Part shown: positions 61,814 through 64,000 of the stretch, in pieces
Layout of the letters: every line of letters begins with the position of its first letter
How positions within the stretch are numbered: position 1 is the first letter of the stretch
NCBI RefSeq assembly: GCF_001192795.1
Contig: NZ_DF968181.1
Span: 1,107,101 to 1,171,100 of the forward strand
DNA length: 64,000 bases
Direction of reading: 5' to 3'
Origin: Flexilinea flocculi
Lineage (GTDB): Bacteria; Chloroflexota; Anaerolineae; Anaerolineales; Anaerolineaceae
Position numbers and translations under genes: made by a program
The notes under the pieces: generated by a model
The model's input: the letters and a program-made list of their open reading frames with translations, nothing else
Database searches by the model: none
Told to the model about the DNA's origin: nothing

Positions 61814-62410
61814 ATGAGTTTAATTGAGTTATTTATTCTTGCAATAGGTTTGTCGATGGATGCATTTGCAGTCGCTATTTGTAAGGGACTGGCTTTAAAG
61901 TCAATAACATTTAAAAAAGCAGGCACTGTAGGTTTATATTTTGGAGTCTTTCAAGCTGGAATGCCTTTAATAGGGTATGGTTTAGGTGCCCAATTTCAGG
62001 ATAAGATAACAGCTTTTGATCATTGGATTGCTTTCTTTCTGCTTGGGTTAATTGGTTTTAATATGATTAAAGAATCACATAACAATGGATGTGAAGTTTC
62101 AACTTCACAGGAGTCATGTGAAAATGCAGATGCTTCATTAAATTTTCGAACGATGTCTGTTTTGGCAATAGCAACAAGCATCGATGCATTGGCTGTGGGT
62201 GTTTCTTTTGCATTTTTAAAAATTGATGTGTTACCTGCAGTTTTATTTATTAGGATCATAACCTTTACGTTATCAGTGATCGGTGTGATGATTGGCAATA
62301 TTTTCGGATTAAGATACAAATCCAAGGCAGAATTAACAGGCGGAATCATACTCATGTCGATTGGATTGAAGATCCTATTGGATCATACAAATATTCTTCT
62401 TGTTCAGTAA
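61814..62410 (+). CDS. mntP: Manganese efflux pump MntP
   Basis: Membrane exporter of 198 aa with six helices in two similar halves. The metal-site signatures are LSMDAFAVAICKGL in the first half and TSIDALAVGVSFAFL in the second, as in MntP. ATG 61814 begins the conserved fold; an in-frame start at 61712 would lie in a repeat and lacks a ribosome site. The upstream yybP-ykoY riboswitch, which senses Mn2+, confirms the function: excess manganese induces its own export. It is transcribed alone. Confidence 0.95.
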   Translation: MSLIELFILAIGLSMDAFAVAICKGLALKSITFKKAGTVGLYFGVFQAGMPLIGYGLGAQFQDKITAFDHWIAFFLLGLIGFNMIKESHNNGCEVSTSQESCENADASLNFRTMSVLAIATSIDALAVGVSFAFLKIDVLPAVLFIRIITFTLSVIGVMIGNIFGLRYKSKAELTGGIILMSIGLKILLDHTNILLVQ

Positions 62411-62759
62411 TTCGGAATTTTCACTTATCTTTCTGATTTTAAGATTAATAATGTAGTTGTTACCCAAAGCGCGACAACTACATTTGATTTTCTCCTGAGT
62501 TTCTCACTTTTTGAAACAAAGTCCCTTTTTACTCTCAAATTTGGAGGTTTCAGGGCACTAAATCGAGATACTCAGTGGTACACACATGGCAATTTGTCCT
62601 TGCGAGGAGGGTATAAACCCGACGAAGCAATCTCTTTTCGGGTGGCACATTTTACTCAATACAGCGTGGAGATTACCACGCCCCTGCGGGGCTCGCAATG
62701 ACAAAAGTTGTTTGGCTCGCAATGACAGAGTCCACAACTTATGATTTCCAATTTTTTTA
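62411..62759. repeat. Gene-free stretch with a family A element and a GC-rich repeat
   Basis: A family A element starts at 62,407 inside the mntP stop region (CAGTAATTCGGAATTTTC) and has the hairpin ATGTAGTTGT...ACAACTACAT at about 62,450-62,482. At about 62,599-62,727 lies a second repeat type: TTGCGAGGAGG, GACGAAGCAATCTC, then GAGATTACCACGCCCC and CTCGCAATGAC twice. This GC-rich inverted pattern is common between genes in some Chloroflexota. Confidence 0.65.
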
Positions 62760-63833
62760 TTACTGGTTATTTTTTCGAAACCTTTTTAAAAAAGCGGTTG
62801 AATAAGACAGGGTTTCTGTTGTACAAACATCCACACAATGACCGCAGCCGACACATCGCAGCGAAGTGACCGGTTCTCCCTTTAACGCTTGGATTTTTAT
62901 ATCAATGGCCATTGGACATGCGATATTGCATTGATTGCAACCAATGCATTTGGTTTGATTGGTAATGATTTTCTGCCCGGCGAATTTCCCGAAAATTCCC
63001 AAAAGCGTGCCGAGCGGACAATAATAGCAATATCCTCTGCCCGTAAAAACGATCCAGAAAAACATCATCATCAATAATTCGGCGCTCAGATATTTGTAAT
63101 TCTCCAGCTTACCGATCAGAAGATAGTCTTTAAATACAGTTACACCCAACAATAAGAGAATCCAATAAGCTGTAAAAAATAATCCAAGGATTAACATAAT
63201 CCACTTGAGGATCGTTAAAAACCTGACTGTTCTGGGCTGAACTTTTTTCTTTTTGCCGATCAAAGGAAAAGCGGGTGCAAAAACTTCAGAAGCAAAACCG
63301 TTGAAAAGGCATAGCGTTGAACATTGCCAGCGTCTGCCAAATAAAAACGTCCCGATCACCACAATTCCGCTTACCACCAGATAAAATACCAGCGCAGCAC
63401 TGATCCCCGTCAGTCCCCATAGCGGAAATCTGCTGGCATAAAACGATGAATTCTCAAATAATAACTGTAATGGTGCCGTAGTCCAGGGCAAAGGCATCGC
63501 AAAAAAATACAGCTCATTATTACTTAGGATCAACGGAGTGACGATATGAACAACCAGGGCTGCGATGATAAATCCGATCAAATTCCGTTTTACCATGCGC
63601 GTCCGTTTTGTTCGTTTAACGATTCGGATGGTCAGAATACTGGCTGTAATGATCAAAATCGTTTTAATCCAGTTTTCATAAAAGTGCCAGGCCGATGTAA
63701 TAAATTTCGCAACAGGTTCCGGTGCGGTCTTTACATAACTATAATTTAATCCTGCAAGAATAATACATAAAATAATATACAGCCAAAGAATTATTTTAAG
63801 AAATAATACGTCTTTATTTTTTTTATTGGACAT
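62760..63833 (-). CDS. NapH/MauN-like membrane ferredoxin
   Basis: Protein of 357 aa with about six membrane helices and two C-terminal 4Fe-4S centres. A cytosolic GRGYCYYCPLGTLLG motif precedes the clusters CIGCNQCNIACP (near residue 294) and CVGCGHCVDVC (near 327). An earlier GRRWQCSTLCLFNG is the typical membrane-edge motif of NapH, NosR and MauN. Such proteins pass electrons from quinol across the membrane to periplasmic or exported enzymes. No nap, nos or mau genes are adjacent in the window, so the partner is unknown; the upstream region (63,834-64,000) has only a repeat. Confidence 0.88.
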   Translation of the reverse strand: MSNKKNKDVLFLKIILWLYIILCIILAGLNYSYVKTAPEPVAKFITSAWHFYENWIKTILIITASILTIRIVKRTKRTRMVKRNLIGFIIAALVVHIVTPLILSNNELYFFAMPLPWTTAPLQLLFENSSFYASRFPLWGLTGISAALVFYLVVSGIVVIGTFLFGRRWQCSTLCLFNGFASEVFAPAFPLIGKKKKVQPRTVRFLTILKWIMLILGLFFTAYWILLLLGVTVFKDYLLIGKLENYKYLSAELLMMMFFWIVFTGRGYCYYCPLGTLLGIFGKFAGQKIITNQTKCIGCNQCNIACPMAIDIKIQALKGEPVTSLRCVGCGHCVDVCTTETLSYSTAFLKRFRKNNQ

Positions 63834-63910
63834 TCGATAACTCCCTGGTAAGTAAGGTTGAGATAACTATCATACGAACATCATAACGTTTTTTGAATCA
63901 TATCAGTAAA

Positions 63911-64000
63911 TTGGAATTTGCAAAGACTTTTTGAAAAAAGATCGGAATTTGTTGTTGTTTTATTTTGGAGCTTCGCTCCAAAGTAAAACAACAACAAACA
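63911..64000. repeat. Family A element, cut by the window edge
   Basis: Left end CAGTAAATTGGAATTTG at about 63,904; hairpin at 63,948-63,999 with arms TTTGTTGTTGTTTTA and complement around GGAGCTTCGCTCC. The right end lies beyond the window. Confidence 0.7.

Noticed and set aside
29789-64000. Palindromic repeats as ordinary terminators
   Set aside because: They lack T-runs, occur upstream of genes as often as downstream, and share end sequences unrelated to termination, although some may stop transcription incidentally.

Overview
The window has two parts of different origin, joined at about position 29,708-29,790. Positions 1-29,707 are the inner and right-hand part of an integrative, plasmid-like genomic island. 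From 29,708 onward the sequence reads as host chromosome. No taxonomic marker gene is present. The mix of genes (MalT-like LuxR regulator, HXXEE membrane proteins, tocopherol-cyclase-like protein), the GC-rich short interspersed repeats and some Clostridia-like genes suggest an anaerobic member of Chloroflexota, probably Anaerolineae. This assignment is inference.

Island, maintenance part (1-7.2 kb). It holds a tyrosine recombinase cut by the left window edge, an AbrB-type regulator coupled to an integrase-like small protein, a HTH/zinc-ribbon gene with a frameshift, a DnaB-N/RecA-type replicative ATPase, a ParM-type actin with a ParR-like partner and a 28-bp inverted repeat as likely centromere or operator, a two-domain HTH regulator with operator-like tandem repeats, an iteron-like GC-rich repeat cluster, and a frameshifted metallophosphoesterase flanked by direct repeats.

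Island, defence part (7.2-29.3 kb). A single leftward operon of seven genes encodes a type 4 BREX system: brxP (PAPS-reductase/DndC-like), brxC, pglZ and brxL. It also carries three additional genes: a 1.2-kDa-residue-scale (1,174 aa) protein with two RNA-polymerase-alpha-CTD-like domains and a sigma-region-4-like HTH at the head, and a small four-cysteine protein and an IscS/DndA-like cysteine desulfurase at the tail. A desulfurase beside a DndC-like PP-loop enzyme suggests that this BREX system marks DNA with sulfur. An AlpA/excisionase-like HTH gene precedes the operon. To the right lie a XRE-ImmA regulator with a PIN protein, a YjzC-like small protein, and a two-gene McrBC-like restriction module (OB/cold-shock-like fold, coiled coil and McrB AAA; then DUF2357/PD-(D/E)XK nuclease with zinc ribbon). 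The island ends in the 3' half of a tRNA-Met gene followed by its terminator, which is the usual scar of integration into a tRNA gene.

Chromosomal part (29.8-64 kb). Genes are ordinary and mostly singly transcribed: HXXEE proteins, a TolB-like propeller, tocopherol-cyclase-like protein, nucleoside deaminase, two CPBP proteases, a HemG-like flavodoxin, a MalT-like regulator, pirin plus FMN reductase, a PAS-GAF-HD-GYP protein, GNAT, ADP-ribosylglycohydrolase, an RlmD-type methyltransferase, acetolactate decarboxylase, GtrA, isochorismatase, glyoxalase, a double flavodoxin, manganese exporter MntP under a yybP-ykoY riboswitch, and a NapH-like ferredoxin. Nearly every gap carries a copy of a MITE-like palindromic repeat with ends CAGCAATTCGAAATATG / CATATTTCGAATTGCTG. 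I saw none left of the tRNA scar. This part also contains decayed genes: a virB4/traE conjugation ATPase fragment, a CrtO-like acyltransferase remnant, and a 5'-end duplication of an alpha-toroid gene.
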